Shown here piece by piece: positions 5,854-6,021 of a stretch of 6,021 nt of DNA. Below the pieces are notes generated by a model, which was not told the DNA's origin, did not search any database, and saw nothing but the letters and a program-made list of their open reading frames with translations. Positions within the stretch are counted from its first letter, which is position 1. Every line of letters begins with the position of its first letter. Position numbers and translations under genes: made by a program. Source of the DNA: Chloroflexota bacterium (lineage in GTDB: Bacteria; Chloroflexota; Dormibacteria; Aeolococcales; Aeolococcaceae); NCBI GenBank assembly GCA_003491925.1, contig DNAU01000238.1, forward strand, positions 1 through 6,021, given 5' to 3'.

Positions 5854-5864
5854 CCCTGTCAGGG
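5854..5864 (+). promoter_or_regulatory. miaB ribosome-binding site inside a short palindrome
   Basis: CCCTG-T-CAGGG is a perfect inverted repeat. Its right arm contains AGGG (5861-5864), which lies five bases before the ATG at 5870 and so fixes the likely miaB start. TACCCT at 5852-5857 overlaps the left arm and might be a weak -10. Confidence 0.45.
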
Positions 5865-5869
5865 CTCCG

Positions 5870-6021
5870 ATGCCCGCTCCAGCCCCGCTGCTCAGCCCCT
5901 CCGCCCGCGGCTTCCAGGCGATCCCGCTGCTCCAGCGCCCGGAGCCCCGGCGGCCGATCGTCCCGGTGCTCGGCCGGCCTCCCCGTGTCCATCTCTGGCA
6001 CATCGGCTGCCAGATGAACGA
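5870..6021 (+). CDS. miaB: tRNA-2-methylthio-N6-dimethylallyladenosine synthase MiaB, N-terminal fragment
   Basis: MiaB is a radical-SAM enzyme with two iron-sulfur clusters that adds the methylthio group to i6A37 of tRNAs reading UNN codons. Only the first 50 codons are in the window; the gene continues past the right edge. The last residues, VHLWHIGCQMN, are the start of the methylthiotransferase N-terminal (UPF0004) domain. GCQMN is the MiaB form, whereas RimO has GCPKN and MtaB GCKVN. Cys47 would be the first ligand of the non-radical 4Fe-4S cluster. The ATG at 5870 was chosen for its AGGG site at 5-base spacing. It gives a Pro-rich leader of about 40 residues, longer than in E. coli MiaB, where the equivalent Cys is near residue 12. 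An in-frame GTG at 5966 would give a short, conventional N-terminus. Confidence 0.85.
   Translation, partial: MPAPAPLLSPSARGFQAIPLLQRPEPRRPIVPVLGRPPRVHLWHIGCQMN

Noticed and set aside
5798..6001. N-terminal extension of the 60-residue membrane protein to 6001
   Set aside because: It runs antisense through the miaB start and its divergent promoter region and is Arg/Ala-rich without a pattern.

Overview
The window is about 70% G+C, almost fully coding, and reads as chromosomal housekeeping DNA. On the + strand, in order: the 3' two thirds of recA, recX, rny (RNase Y), spoVS, and the first 50 codons of a miaB-type tRNA methylthiotransferase gene. RNase Y together with SpoVS, high G+C and GTG starts points to a Terrabacteria-type lineage such as Dormibacterota or another Chloroflexota-like group, less likely an actinobacterium. 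That placement is inferred from gene content and was not tested by a search.

Layout: 1-1331 holds recA (cut by the window start) and recX, 22 bases apart and probably one recombination/SOS operon. 1341-2687 is a 12-helix MFS transporter on the - strand, converging on recX with only 9 bases between the stop codons. 2688-3009 is the divergent control region between the transporter and rny, with a TACAAT -10 element and a perfect 7-bp hairpin. 3010-4590 is RNase Y (membrane anchor, coiled coil, KH, HD). 4591-4744 is a regulatory spacer with a near-perfect 23-bp inverted repeat. 4745-5005 is spoVS.

5033-5788 holds three small - strand genes for single-pass membrane proteins of about 55-84 residues. 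All have an N-terminal hydrophobic helix and a charged tail with a DPE/DPD motif. I recognise none of them, and they are the least explained part of the window. 5789-5869 is the divergent spacer between the last of these and miaB, which runs off the right end.

Functionally the + strand genes cover recombinational repair (RecA and its modulator RecX), mRNA turnover at the membrane (RNase Y), a small Alba-like developmental regulator (SpoVS) and tRNA modification (MiaB). The MFS gene and the three small membrane-protein genes are lineage-specific insertions on the opposite strand. No rRNA, tRNA, CRISPR array, IS element or phage gene was seen.
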